DNA of 64,000 bases from Curtobacterium sp. 9128 (GTDB lineage: Bacteria > Actinomycetota > Actinomycetes > Actinomycetales > Microbacteriaceae): assembly GCF_007673775.1 (NCBI RefSeq), contig NZ_VEAF01000003.1, positions 1 to 64,000 of the forward strand, given 5' to 3'. Under the pieces are notes generated by a model. That model saw only the letters and a program-made list of their open reading frames with translations, made no database searches and was not told where the DNA came from. A program made the position numbers and the translations under genes. This document shows positions 7,972-14,909 of this stretch, one piece after another (the first letter of the stretch is position 1; each line of letters begins with the position of its first letter).

Positions 7972-9854
7972 CCGCTGCGCTCCCCGGTCGGAACCGCGTC
8001 CCGGACCCGTCGGCGTCGTTCTGGGTGACGAAGGTCCTGACGACCGGCATGGGCGAGGCGCTGTCGGACTTCCTCGTCACCCGCTTCGACCCGGTGCCGA
8101 CCGTCCTCCTCACCGCGGCGCTCTTCGCCGTCGTGCTCGCCGCACAGCTCCGCGCCGACCGGTACCGGCCGTGGCTCTACTGGGGGGCCGTGTCGATGGT
8201 CGGGGTCTTCGGCACGATGGTCGCCGACGTCACGCACGTCGCTCTCGGGGTCCCCTACGCGGTCTCGACGCCGGTGTTCCTGGTCGCCCTGGTCGCCGTG
8301 TTCGTGGTGTGGCGTCGCGTCGAGGGCACGCTCGACGTACACGCCGTCACGAGTGGCCGTCGCCAACGCTGGTACTGGGCGGCGGTCGTCGCGACGTTCG
8401 CGATGGGCACCGCTGCCGGCGACCTCGCCGCGAGCACGGTGCACCTGGGGTACCTCGGCGGCGGGCTGCTCTTCGTCGGCCTGGTGCTCCTGGTGGTCGT
8501 CGGCCGGGCCACCGCCGTCCTCGGACCCGTGGCGGCGTTCTGGACGGCCTACGTCCTGACCTGCCCGATCGGGGCCTCCTTCGCCGACTTCGTCGCGGTG
8601 CCGGGGTCGCGCGGTGGTCTCGGCGTCGGGACGGGACTCGTCAGCGCGGTGCTGCTCGTCGCGATCGTCGTCGCCGTCGGGACCGGCGGAGGACCCGGAT
8701 CCCACCGAGCAGCCGACGCCCCGCGGACGCGGGGCGAGCCGGGGTACCCTGGGCGACTGCCCGACCACGAGGAGACGCCAGTGAACGACGAGACACCGCG
8801 CCACGCCGACGCGCTGGACGACGGCGACACCGCGGACGTCGTGGTGAAGGTCGACCGCATCCCGGTCGACGGCACGTACGTCCGGGTGAGCTCCATCGGC
8901 GAGACCGGGGAGCGTCCCTTCGTGCTCGTCGCGGGCCTCGGCATCGCGGCGACGTACTACGAACGCCTCGCACCGCACCTGGAGGGCTTCGGTCCGGTCC
9001 GCGCGCTCGACCTGCCCGGGTTCGCCGGCGTCAAGCGGTTCCGGGGCAAGGTCACGATCGAGCGCTACGCCGACGCCGTCGAACGGGTGATCGAGGAGCT
9101 GGGCCTGGACGACCCCGTGCTCGTCGGACACTCCATGGGCACCCAGGTCGTCACCGAGGTCGCGGCGCGCCACCCCGAGTACACCGACCTCGTGCTCATC
9201 AGCCCGGTGATCGACTCGAAGGCCCGCACGGTCAGCGAGTCGGCCGTGCGGTTCGCCCGGTCCGCCCTGCACGAGCCGTCGGTGGTCCGCTGGCACGCCG
9301 TGACCGCCTACGCCCTGTGCGGCTGGCACTGGTTCCGCCGCGTGCTGCCGCAGATGGTCGCCTTCCCGATCGAACAGCGTGCGCCGCACGTGCAGGCGCG
9401 GACGCTCATCATCCGCGGTGAGCAGGACGCCCTGGTGCCGCGCGACTGGATCCGACGGCTCGCGCGTGTGTTCCCGTACGCCGTCCTCCGCGAGGTCGTC
9501 GGCGGCGCGCACTCGGTCATGCACGCGCAGGCCGACGCGGTCGCGGCGCTCGCCGTCGCCCACGTCCGCGGCGAGCTGCCGGACCGCGGCGTCTCGTCGC
9601 TGCAGCGCGTCCGGGACGACTCGACGTCGACCGACCTGTCCCGACTCAGCGCCGGCGAGGCCTGGCTCGTCGTCCGGGCTCGCCTCGCCGAGCTGTTCGG
9701 GATGGCCAAGGGCGACGACGAGGTCCTCGAGGCCGGCAAGTCCGCGCACGCGTTGGCCATGGCCGACCGTGCCGGTGCGCCTGTTCCGGACGCGGTGCGG
9801 CAGGAGATCGTGGAGGCCGTCGGGCCGGACCACGACCAGCGCGCGGGCGGGTAG
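7968..9854 (+). CDS. COG4705-type membrane protein read through into alpha/beta hydrolase
   Basis: The frame opens with GTG overlapping the DedA stop and stays open for 628 codons. Residues 1-245 form a COG4705-like membrane protein of about seven helices with repeated signature blocks (FWVTKVLTTGMGEALSDFL, FAMGTAAGDLAA, FWTAYVLTCPIGASFADF). Residues 246-271 are a Gly/Pro/Arg-rich linker read from DNA with a hairpin and a -10-like hexamer. Residues 272-628 are a complete alpha/beta hydrolase. COG4705 members normally stand alone at about 240-270 residues. Either this is a real membrane-anchored hydrolase, or the stop was lost and the two products are made separately from separate starts. Confidence 0.6.
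   Translation: MTAALPGRNRVPDPSASFWVTKVLTTGMGEALSDFLVTRFDPVPTVLLTAALFAVVLAAQLRADRYRPWLYWGAVSMVGVFGTMVADVTHVALGVPYAVSTPVFLVALVAVFVVWRRVEGTLDVHAVTSGRRQRWYWAAVVATFAMGTAAGDLAASTVHLGYLGGGLLFVGLVLLVVVGRATAVLGPVAAFWTAYVLTCPIGASFADFVAVPGSRGGLGVGTGLVSAVLLVAIVVAVGTGGGPGSHRAADAPRTRGEPGYPGRLPDHEETPVNDETPRHADALDDGDTADVVVKVDRIPVDGTYVRVSSIGETGERPFVLVAGLGIAATYYERLAPHLEGFGPVRALDLPGFAGVKRFRGKVTIERYADAVERVIEELGLDDPVLVGHSMGTQVVTEVAARHPEYTDLVLISPVIDSKARTVSESAVRFARSALHEPSVVRWHAVTAYALCGWHWFRRVLPQMVAFPIEQRAPHVQARTLIIRGEQDALVPRDWIRRLARVFPYAVLREVVGGAHSVMHAQADAVAALAVAHVRGELPDRGVSSLQRVRDDSTSTDLSRLSAGEAWLVVRARLAELFGMAKGDDEVLEAGKSAHALAMADRAGAPVPDAVRQEIVEAVGPDHDQRAGG
8718..8774 (+). promoter_or_regulatory. Hairpin, -10-like box and ribosome binding site inside the continuous frame
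   Basis: GCCCCGCG and CGCGGGGC (8718-8735) form a perfect 8-bp hairpin, followed by TACCCT at 8745-8750 and GAGGAG at 8769-8774, six bases before GTG 8781. These look like an intergenic terminator, promoter and Shine-Dalgarno site for the hydrolase, although the reading frame passes through them without a stop. Confidence 0.6.
8781..9854 (+). CDS. Alpha/beta fold hydrolase (likely own start)
   Basis: 357 residues from GTG 8781. The fold is plain: oxyanion region VAGLGIAATYYERLAP, nucleophile elbow VGHSMG with Ser near residue 118, an Asp in GEQDALVP and a His in GGAHSVMH. A cap region (about 150-210) and a C-terminal helical extension of about 80 residues follow. The substrate is not evident. 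A good GAGGAG site six bases upstream argues for independent initiation, even though the COG4705 frame upstream is continuous with it. Confidence 0.82.
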   Translation: MNDETPRHADALDDGDTADVVVKVDRIPVDGTYVRVSSIGETGERPFVLVAGLGIAATYYERLAPHLEGFGPVRALDLPGFAGVKRFRGKVTIERYADAVERVIEELGLDDPVLVGHSMGTQVVTEVAARHPEYTDLVLISPVIDSKARTVSESAVRFARSALHEPSVVRWHAVTAYALCGWHWFRRVLPQMVAFPIEQRAPHVQARTLIIRGEQDALVPRDWIRRLARVFPYAVLREVVGGAHSVMHAQADAVAALAVAHVRGELPDRGVSSLQRVRDDSTSTDLSRLSAGEAWLVVRARLAELFGMAKGDDEVLEAGKSAHALAMADRAGAPVPDAVRQEIVEAVGPDHDQRAGG

Positions 9855-9862
9855 TCGGTCCG

Positions 9863-9919
9863 GACGCACTGGAGGCCCGGTGCCGGTCCGTCGGACCGGC
9901 ACCGGGCCTCCAGTGCGTC
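9863..9919. terminator. Perfect 28-bp palindrome, bidirectional terminator
   Basis: Positions 9863-9890 and 9892-9919 are perfect inverted repeats around a single T. It lies between the convergent hydrolase and FAD-reductase genes. The arms carry GGAGGCCCGG, seen in other terminators of the window. The near-absent loop means the central bases must open in RNA. Confidence 0.85.
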
Positions 9920-9925
9920 ACCGGG

Positions 9926-11119
9926 TCAGGGTGCGATGCGCCCCGGCAGCATGTCTGGGGTGAGTGCGTGCGCCTCGGCGAGGACCTTGCGGGCCTCGTC
10001 GGTCTTGCCGGGCACGTTCCAGAGCAGCACGCCCCGGACCGTGTCGTCGTCGTCCAGGTAGTAGACGACGCCGGTGATCTCCGGCTCCTGCCAGTCCTCG
10101 ACCGTCCGCAGATCCGTGCTCACCTGACCGACTGCCTCGTAGCCGACGTCGAACAGGTTCGAGTAGTACATCGGCGTGTGGTCGTAGGTCTCGTCCGCGT
10201 CGGCCAGGTTCCGGCCGGCCTGCCGGCCCTGCTGCTGCGCGTTGTCGACGTGCTCGACGCGGCGCGTGCCGAGGATCCGGTCCGGGTACTCGGCCACGTC
10301 GCCGGCGGCGAAGACGGCCGGGTCGTCGGTGACGAGCGTCGACGAGACGACGATGCCGTCCCGCACGGTGAGCCCGGCGTCCGCGGCGAGACCGGTGGCG
10401 GGTTCGATGCCGAGGCCGACCACGACCGCGTCCGCCCGGAGCTCGGAGCCGTCGTCGAGTGCCAGCGTGACGCCGTCGTCGGTCTGCGTGCCCTCGGACA
10501 CGCGGCGACCGAGGCGGAGGTCGACGCCGTGGTCGACGAACCGCTGCTGCAGCGACGCCGCCAGTCCGGCGGGGAACATCGTGCCGCCGACGACCTCGTC
10601 CGGATCGACCAGCGTGACGCGGGCGCCGCTCTGCACGATGCCCGCCGCGATCTCCGTCCCGATGTAGCCGCCGCCGACGACCACCACGTGCGCGCCCGCG
10701 TCGACGAAGCCGCGGAGTGCGCGGTAGTCCGCGGCGCTCCGGTAGTCGAGCACCCGGTCGGACGGGCTCAGGCCGGGGAGTCCGCGCGGGTGCCCGCCGG
10801 TGGCGATGAGCAGCTGTTCGTACCCGAACGTGCCGCCGTCCGAGGTCGTCACGGACTTGCCGGCCCGGTCGATCGCCGTCACCGCGGTGCCGAGGACGAA
10901 CGCGGCCCCGGTCTCCTCGGTGTGCAGGTCGACCTTCTCGTCCCAGCTGAAGTCCGGATCGGTCCAGAGCTTCTTGGACAGTGCCGGGCGCGCGTAGGGG
11001 CGGTCGACGTCCTCGCTGATGATGCCGATCGAGCCGTCGGCGTCGATCTCCCGGATGCCCCGGGCAGCGGCGTCGGCGACCATCCCGCCGCCGACGATGA
11101 GGTAGCGGTAGTCAGTCAT
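9926..11119 (-). CDS. FAD/NAD(P)-dependent oxidoreductase (ferredoxin-reductase-like)
   Basis: 397 residues, cytoplasmic. Two dinucleotide folds are visible: FAD binding at YLIVGGGMVADAAARG (residues 5-20) and NAD(P)H binding at VVVVGGGYIGTEIAAG (about 148-163). The ATGG and FAAGDVAEY motifs complete the class I pyridine-nucleotide oxidoreductase fold. It lacks redox-active Cys pairs, so it resembles rubredoxin/ferredoxin reductases rather than disulfide reductases. A C-terminal reductase domain holds YLDDDDTVRGVLLWN. It follows dps by 26 bases on the same strand, which suggests a joint role in oxidative or iron stress. Confidence 0.88.
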   Translation of the reverse strand: MTDYRYLIVGGGMVADAAARGIREIDADGSIGIISEDVDRPYARPALSKKLWTDPDFSWDEKVDLHTEETGAAFVLGTAVTAIDRAGKSVTTSDGGTFGYEQLLIATGGHPRGLPGLSPSDRVLDYRSAADYRALRGFVDAGAHVVVVGGGYIGTEIAAGIVQSGARVTLVDPDEVVGGTMFPAGLAASLQQRFVDHGVDLRLGRRVSEGTQTDDGVTLALDDGSELRADAVVVGLGIEPATGLAADAGLTVRDGIVVSSTLVTDDPAVFAAGDVAEYPDRILGTRRVEHVDNAQQQGRQAGRNLADADETYDHTPMYYSNLFDVGYEAVGQVSTDLRTVEDWQEPEITGVVYYLDDDDTVRGVLLWNVPGKTDEARKVLAEAHALTPDMLPGRIAP

Positions 11120-11145
11120 GACCCTCCTGGATCGTGGTCCAGTGG

Positions 11146-11652
11146 TCAGGAGTGAGCGGACGCCTCGGCGGTGGACGGCGTGACGGCGGCCGCGAGCGGG
11201 GTGCTCGGGGCGCGGTTCTCGGCGCTGACCATCCAGGCGAGCTGCTCGAGGCGCTCGATGAAGCCGTGGAGCAGGTCGGCCGTCGTCGGGTCCTCGTCGT
11301 CGACCTCGTCGTGGACGTCGCGCATGGTGCCGGTCGCCTGGTAGAGGCGCAGGGTGACCTGGTCGATCGCGTCGTGCGTGGTGATCTCGCCCTCGGGGAA
11401 CTGGTCGAGGTGGCTGGTGGCCGCGACGGTGCTCGCACGGCCGTCCGGCACGGCGTACAGCGCACGCATGCGCTCCGCGGTGTCGTCGGCGAACTCACGC
11501 GCCGCGTCGACGATCTCGTCGAGCTGCAGGTGCAGGTCGCGGAAGTTCGTGCCCAGGATGTTCCAGTGGGCCTGCTTGCCCTGGACGTGCAGGTCGATCA
11601 GGTCGACGAGGACGGCCTGGAGGTTGGCTGCCATCTTGTCCGATGCGTGCAT
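11146..11652 (-). CDS. dps: Dps-family ferritin-like DNA-protection protein
   Basis: 168 residues, the usual Dps size. The intersubunit ferroxidase ligands are seen in QAHWNILGTNF (His near 29) and LHLQLDEIVDAAREF with its Asp/Glu pair. Dps dodecamers oxidise and store iron and shield DNA during starvation and peroxide stress. A strong GAAGGAG precedes the ATG at 11652. The FAD reductase follows 26 bases downstream, probably in one transcript. The tail from about residue 150 is Ala/Thr/Pro-rich and likely disordered. Confidence 0.92.
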   Translation of the reverse strand: MHASDKMAANLQAVLVDLIDLHVQGKQAHWNILGTNFRDLHLQLDEIVDAAREFADDTAERMRALYAVPDGRASTVAATSHLDQFPEGEITTHDAIDQVTLRLYQATGTMRDVHDEVDDEDPTTADLLHGFIERLEQLAWMVSAENRAPSTPLAAAVTPSTAEASAHS

Positions 11653-11749
11653 GGTCGGCTCCTTCTGCTGGTGCGGATGTGACGACTCCGGTCTACGCGC
11701 CCCGGCCCGGTCGGTTCACAGTGCGCGGGCAGACTCCGTCCCCCGTGGG

Positions 11750-11819
11750 GTTCCGCGTCAGCGCGTGGCCGTCGGCGCCGCGCGGTCCCGCGTCAGTGCG
11801 CGGCCGTCGGCGCCGCGTG
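11750..11819. repeat. Imperfect 35-bp tandem duplication at the 3' end of marR
   Basis: Copy 1 (about 11750-11783) and copy 2 (11785-11819) share CCGCGTCAG, GGCCGTCGGCGCCGCG and flanks with few mismatches. Copy 2 holds the last codons and stop of the MarR gene, so copy 1 is a decayed or extra copy of the gene end lying downstream of it. Confidence 0.8.
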
Positions 11820-12314
11820 GTCGACCTGGTCGACCGCGTCGCGCATCTGCTCGAGGAACAGCGCCACGACCCGGGCGTCGTCGGCGGAGAGCCCCTCGGC
11901 GATGCCCATCATCCGCCGGTGCATCACGCCGAGGGTGGCGCGGACCTCGTCGTCGGTCTCCGTGGTCGGGGTGATCACGAGCGCCCGACGGTCGGTCGGG
12001 TGCGGCTCGCGCCGGACGTGGTTGCTCTTGACCAGACGGTCGATCAGGATCGTCGTCGATGCCGACGAGATCTTCAGGTACGCGGCGAGGTCCTTCGGGC
12101 TGACGATCCGCCCGGCGCGCTGCGCCTGCAGGAGGAACCGGACGGCGAGCAGGTCCGTCTCGCCCATCCCCATCGAGTCGCGAGTGCGACGGCGCATCGC
12201 GGTCTCGGCGGCGCGGTACCGGCGCAGGGCGTTGAGCACCGCAACGCCCCGTTGGGTCGCGTCGTCGTCCGGGAACCAGTACCCGGACGCTTCGGTGATC
12301 TCCTGCGTGGACAT
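11793..12314 (-). CDS. MarR-family transcriptional regulator
   Basis: 173 residues. An N-terminal helix pair leads into a winged helix-turn-helix (about 55-115) with SPKDLAAYLKISSASTTILI as recognition unit and HPTDRRALVITPT as the wing, the canonical MarR signature. A C-terminal helical dimerisation part follows. Members are usually ligand- or oxidant-released repressors of nearby genes; likely targets are the FMN reductase gene upstream on the same strand, and itself. A perfect inverted repeat lies just before its start. Confidence 0.88.
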   Translation of the reverse strand: MSTQEITEASGYWFPDDDATQRGVAVLNALRRYRAAETAMRRRTRDSMGMGETDLLAVRFLLQAQRAGRIVSPKDLAAYLKISSASTTILIDRLVKSNHVRREPHPTDRRALVITPTTETDDEVRATLGVMHRRMMGIAEGLSADDARVVALFLEQMRDAVDQVDHAAPTAAH

Positions 12315-12320
12315 GAGGAA

Positions 12321-12336
12321 GAGACTAATCCGTCTC
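12321..12336. promoter_or_regulatory. Inverted repeat upstream of marR, candidate operator
   Basis: GAGAC-N6-GTCTC lies 7 bases before the MarR start codon. On the minus strand TAGACA stands about 17 bases before an ATTAGT box that overlaps this repeat, so a bound repressor would block the promoter. Autoregulation is inferred. Confidence 0.5.
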
Positions 12337-12390
12337 GTAGCGAGGCTGTCTAGGCAACACCTGCAAGAGTCCCGGACGCGCCCCGACGGA

Positions 12391-12429
12391 GACGGGAGGC
12401 CCGTGGCGGGTCGCCACGAGCCTCCTGTC
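12391..12429 (-). terminator. Hairpin terminator after the FMN reductase
   Basis: GACGGGAGGCCCGTGGCG pairs with CGCCACGAGCCTCCTGTC around a short loop, with two G-U type mismatches. It follows the stop of the minus-strand FMN reductase and separates it from marR. It carries the recurring GGAGGCCCG arm. Confidence 0.75.
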
Positions 12430-12446
12430 CGGTGGTGGTTCCGTCG

Positions 12447-13003
12447 CTACGCGGCGGCCGGCTCCGACGCCGCGTCGGCGAGCGCGGTCAGCGCGCCCTG
12501 GACGAGCGCGGTGACCTCGTCGTCCTCACGCGGGTGGGTCTCGGCGAAACGCACGACCGACTGCGGGATGGCGACCTTGACGTCCGCGAGGACCTTCGCC
12601 CCGGCGATGCCGGCGGCCTTGCGGGCGTCGTCGTGCGCCCAGACACCGCCGTACTGACCGAAGGCCGACCCGATGACCGCGGTCGGCTTGCCCGAGATGG
12701 GCGAGGACCCGAACGGACGCGACGCCCAGTCGATCGCGTTCTTCAGCACGGCCGGCAGCGTGCCGTTGTACTCGGGCGTGACGAGCAGCAGCCCGTCGGC
12801 GTCGGCGAGGGCCTGCCGGAACGCGACCGCGGCGGCCGGCGCGTGTCACCGTCGATGTCCTCGTTGTAGAAGGGCAGGTCGACGATGCCCTCGTAGACCG
12901 TCGGCGTGACGCCCTCCGGTGCGTGGTGGATCGCAGCGTCGGCGAGCTTGCGGTTGATGGAGTCGGCGCGGAGGCTGCCGACGAGGACGAGGATGTTCGT
13001 CAT
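12447..13003 (-). pseudogene. NADPH-dependent FMN reductase, frameshifted
   Basis: The first part reads MTNILVLVGSLRADSINRKL through LPFYNEDIDGDT, the start of a flavodoxin-fold NADPH-dependent FMN reductase. The frame then turns to nonsense (RRPPRSRSGRP). In the next frame the expected continuation appears: AAVAFRQALADADGLLLVTP, EYNGTLPAVLKNAIDWASRP, SGKPTAVIGSAFGQYGG, ending at 12447. The total of 557 bases is one short of a 185-residue frame, so a single-base loss near 12838-12850 explains it. Both halves are otherwise intact, so the lesion is recent or a sequencing error in a GC run. Such enzymes supply reduced FMN or reduce quinones. Confidence 0.85.
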
Positions 13004-13102
13004 GGTGGTCCCTGTGTCTCGTACTGCGACGGAAAGGTGTCAGTGACAACCAATCCGGACCCGGCGGGCGACATTCCCGATCCACGACGGAAGTCGTCTC
13101 GG

Positions 13103-13108
13103 TACGGT
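13103..13108 (+). promoter_or_regulatory. -10-like box TACGGT, probable leaderless start
   Basis: TACGGT ends six bases before the GTG of the GH13 gene, placing the predicted transcription start on the start codon. No convincing -35 box was found. Confidence 0.45.
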
Positions 13109-13114
13109 GGCGAG

Positions 13115-14752
13115 GTGACCGCGCTCAGGACGCCCGCCAGCACCCCACGCACGCCCGACCGGGACTGGTGGCGCGACGCCGTCGTCTACCAGGTGTACCC
13201 GCGGAGCTTCGCGGACTCCGACGCCGACGGCCTCGGCGACGTCGCCGGGATCACCAGCCGGATGCCGTACCTCGCCGCGCTCGGCGTCGACGCGGTCTGG
13301 CTCTCGCCGTTCTTCCCCTCACCGCTCGCGGACGGCGGGTACGACGTAGCCGACTACCGGGCGGTCGACCCGCGCCTCGGGACGCTCGAGGACCTCGACG
13401 TGATGATCCGCGCGGCGCACGAGCACGACGTCAAGGTGATCGTCGACGTGGTGCCGAACCACACCTCGTCCGCGCACGCGTGGTTCCAGGCCGCGCTCGC
13501 CGCCGCGCCCGGTTCGCCGGAACGCGCGCGGTACGTGTTCCGCGACGGAGCCGGGGACAGCGGCGAGCTGCCGCCGAGCGACTGGGTGTCGAACTTCGGC
13601 GGCAGTGCCTGGACCCGGGTACCGGACGGCCAGTGGTACCTGCACCTCTTCGCCCCGGAGCAGCCGGACCTGGACTGGACGAACCCCGACGTGCGCGCGG
13701 ACTTCGAGGACACCCTGCGCTTCTGGTCGGACCGCGGGGTCGACGGGTTCCGCGTCGACGTCGCCCACGGGCTCGCGAAGGACCTGTCCACGCCGTACCG
13801 TCCCTCGAACGAGCAGGCACTGCCCCTCGACGGCTCCGACCCGCTGTACGACCGCGACGAGGTGCACGAGATCTTCGCCGGGTGGCGCCACGTGCTCGAC
13901 GAGTACGACCCGCCCCGTGCCGCGGTCGCCGAGGCCTGGGCGCCGGCACCCCGCCGCGTGCTCTACGCCCGGCCGACCGAGCTCGGCCAGGCGTTCAACT
14001 TCGACCTGCTCGAGGCCCCGTTCGACCCGGCCGCCTTCCGCACGGTGATCGAGCGCAACCTCGCGATGTCGGAGGAGTCCGGGGCGTCGAGCACGTGGGT
14101 CCTGTCGAACCACGACGTGGTCCGGCACGCCAGTCGGTACGGGCTCCCCGAGGGCACCGACACCGACGCCTGGCTGCTGACCGACGGCACGGCCCCGGCA
14201 CTCGACCGCGCGGCGGGGCTGCGCCGTGCCCGCGCCGCGTCCCTGCTGCTCTTCGCGCTCCCCGGGTCGACCTACGTCTACCAGGGCGAGGAGCTCGGAC
14301 TGCACGAGGCCGCGGCGATCCCGCGGGACCTGCTCCAGGACCCGAAGTGGATCCGGTCGGGACACACCGTCAAGGGGCGGGACGGGTGCCGTGTGCCGAT
14401 CCCCTGGAGCACGTCGGGGCCGTCGTTCGGCTTCGGTGCGGTGGCACCGTTCCTGCCGCAGCCGGCGGACTTCGGCGCGTGCTCGGTCGAGGCGGAGGAG
14501 TCCGACCCCACGTCGACGCTCGCGCTGTACCGGACGGCCTTCGCGGCCCGTCGCGAACTGCAGCACGGCGAGACACTGACGTGGCTGGAGGCACCGGCCG
14601 AGGTCGTCGCGTTCGCCCGGCACGACGGCTGGCGCTCGGTCACGAACTTCGGCGTCGACCCGGTGCCGCTGCCGGACGGCGAGGTCGTGGTGGCGTCCGG
14701 GCCGCTCGGTGACGGGGTGCTGCCGGGGGAGACCACGGTCTGGCTCCGGTAG
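13115..14752 (+). CDS. GH13 alpha-glucosidase (oligo-1,6-glucosidase type)
   Basis: 545 residues, cytoplasmic, beginning with WWRDAVVYQVYPRSFADSD. The GH13 conserved regions are visible in order: DVVPNHTS (I), DGFRVDVAHGL with the nucleophile Asp (II), VAEAW with the acid/base Glu (III) and LSNHDVVRH (IV). The short region II and the QPDLDWTNPDVR segment fit the alpha-glucosidase/oligo-glucosidase group that cuts maltose, isomaltose or sucrose-type substrates. No transporter or regulator is adjacent. GTG 13115 was chosen because a -10-like hexamer lies just upstream and the protein then starts close to the barrel. Confidence 0.9.
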   Translation: MTALRTPASTPRTPDRDWWRDAVVYQVYPRSFADSDADGLGDVAGITSRMPYLAALGVDAVWLSPFFPSPLADGGYDVADYRAVDPRLGTLEDLDVMIRAAHEHDVKVIVDVVPNHTSSAHAWFQAALAAAPGSPERARYVFRDGAGDSGELPPSDWVSNFGGSAWTRVPDGQWYLHLFAPEQPDLDWTNPDVRADFEDTLRFWSDRGVDGFRVDVAHGLAKDLSTPYRPSNEQALPLDGSDPLYDRDEVHEIFAGWRHVLDEYDPPRAAVAEAWAPAPRRVLYARPTELGQAFNFDLLEAPFDPAAFRTVIERNLAMSEESGASSTWVLSNHDVVRHASRYGLPEGTDTDAWLLTDGTAPALDRAAGLRRARAASLLLFALPGSTYVYQGEELGLHEAAAIPRDLLQDPKWIRSGHTVKGRDGCRVPIPWSTSGPSFGFGAVAPFLPQPADFGACSVEAEESDPTSTLALYRTAFAARRELQHGETLTWLEAPAEVVAFARHDGWRSVTNFGVDPVPLPDGEVVVASGPLGDGVLPGETTVWLR

Positions 14753-14774
14753 GTCGCGCGCTGGTACGGAGCCC

Positions 14775-14818
14775 TGCTCCGGCGGTGCTGCGGCCGTGCT
14801 GCGGCGGTGCTCCGGCCG
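14775..14818 (+). repeat. 22-bp tandem duplication
   Basis: Two 22-bp units (14775-14796 and 14797-14818) of the form TGCTSCGGCGGTGCTSCGGCCG differ at two positions. They occupy the gap between the GH13 gene and the surface-protein gene; nothing else was recognised there. Confidence 0.8.
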
Positions 14819-14909
14819 TTGTCCTCCACAGACAGGAGGCTCGTGGCCGCGCTCCACGGATCGGGCCGCACCGGTCCGTGGGGACCGTCGCCCTCGCGAC
14901 GATCGGGGC

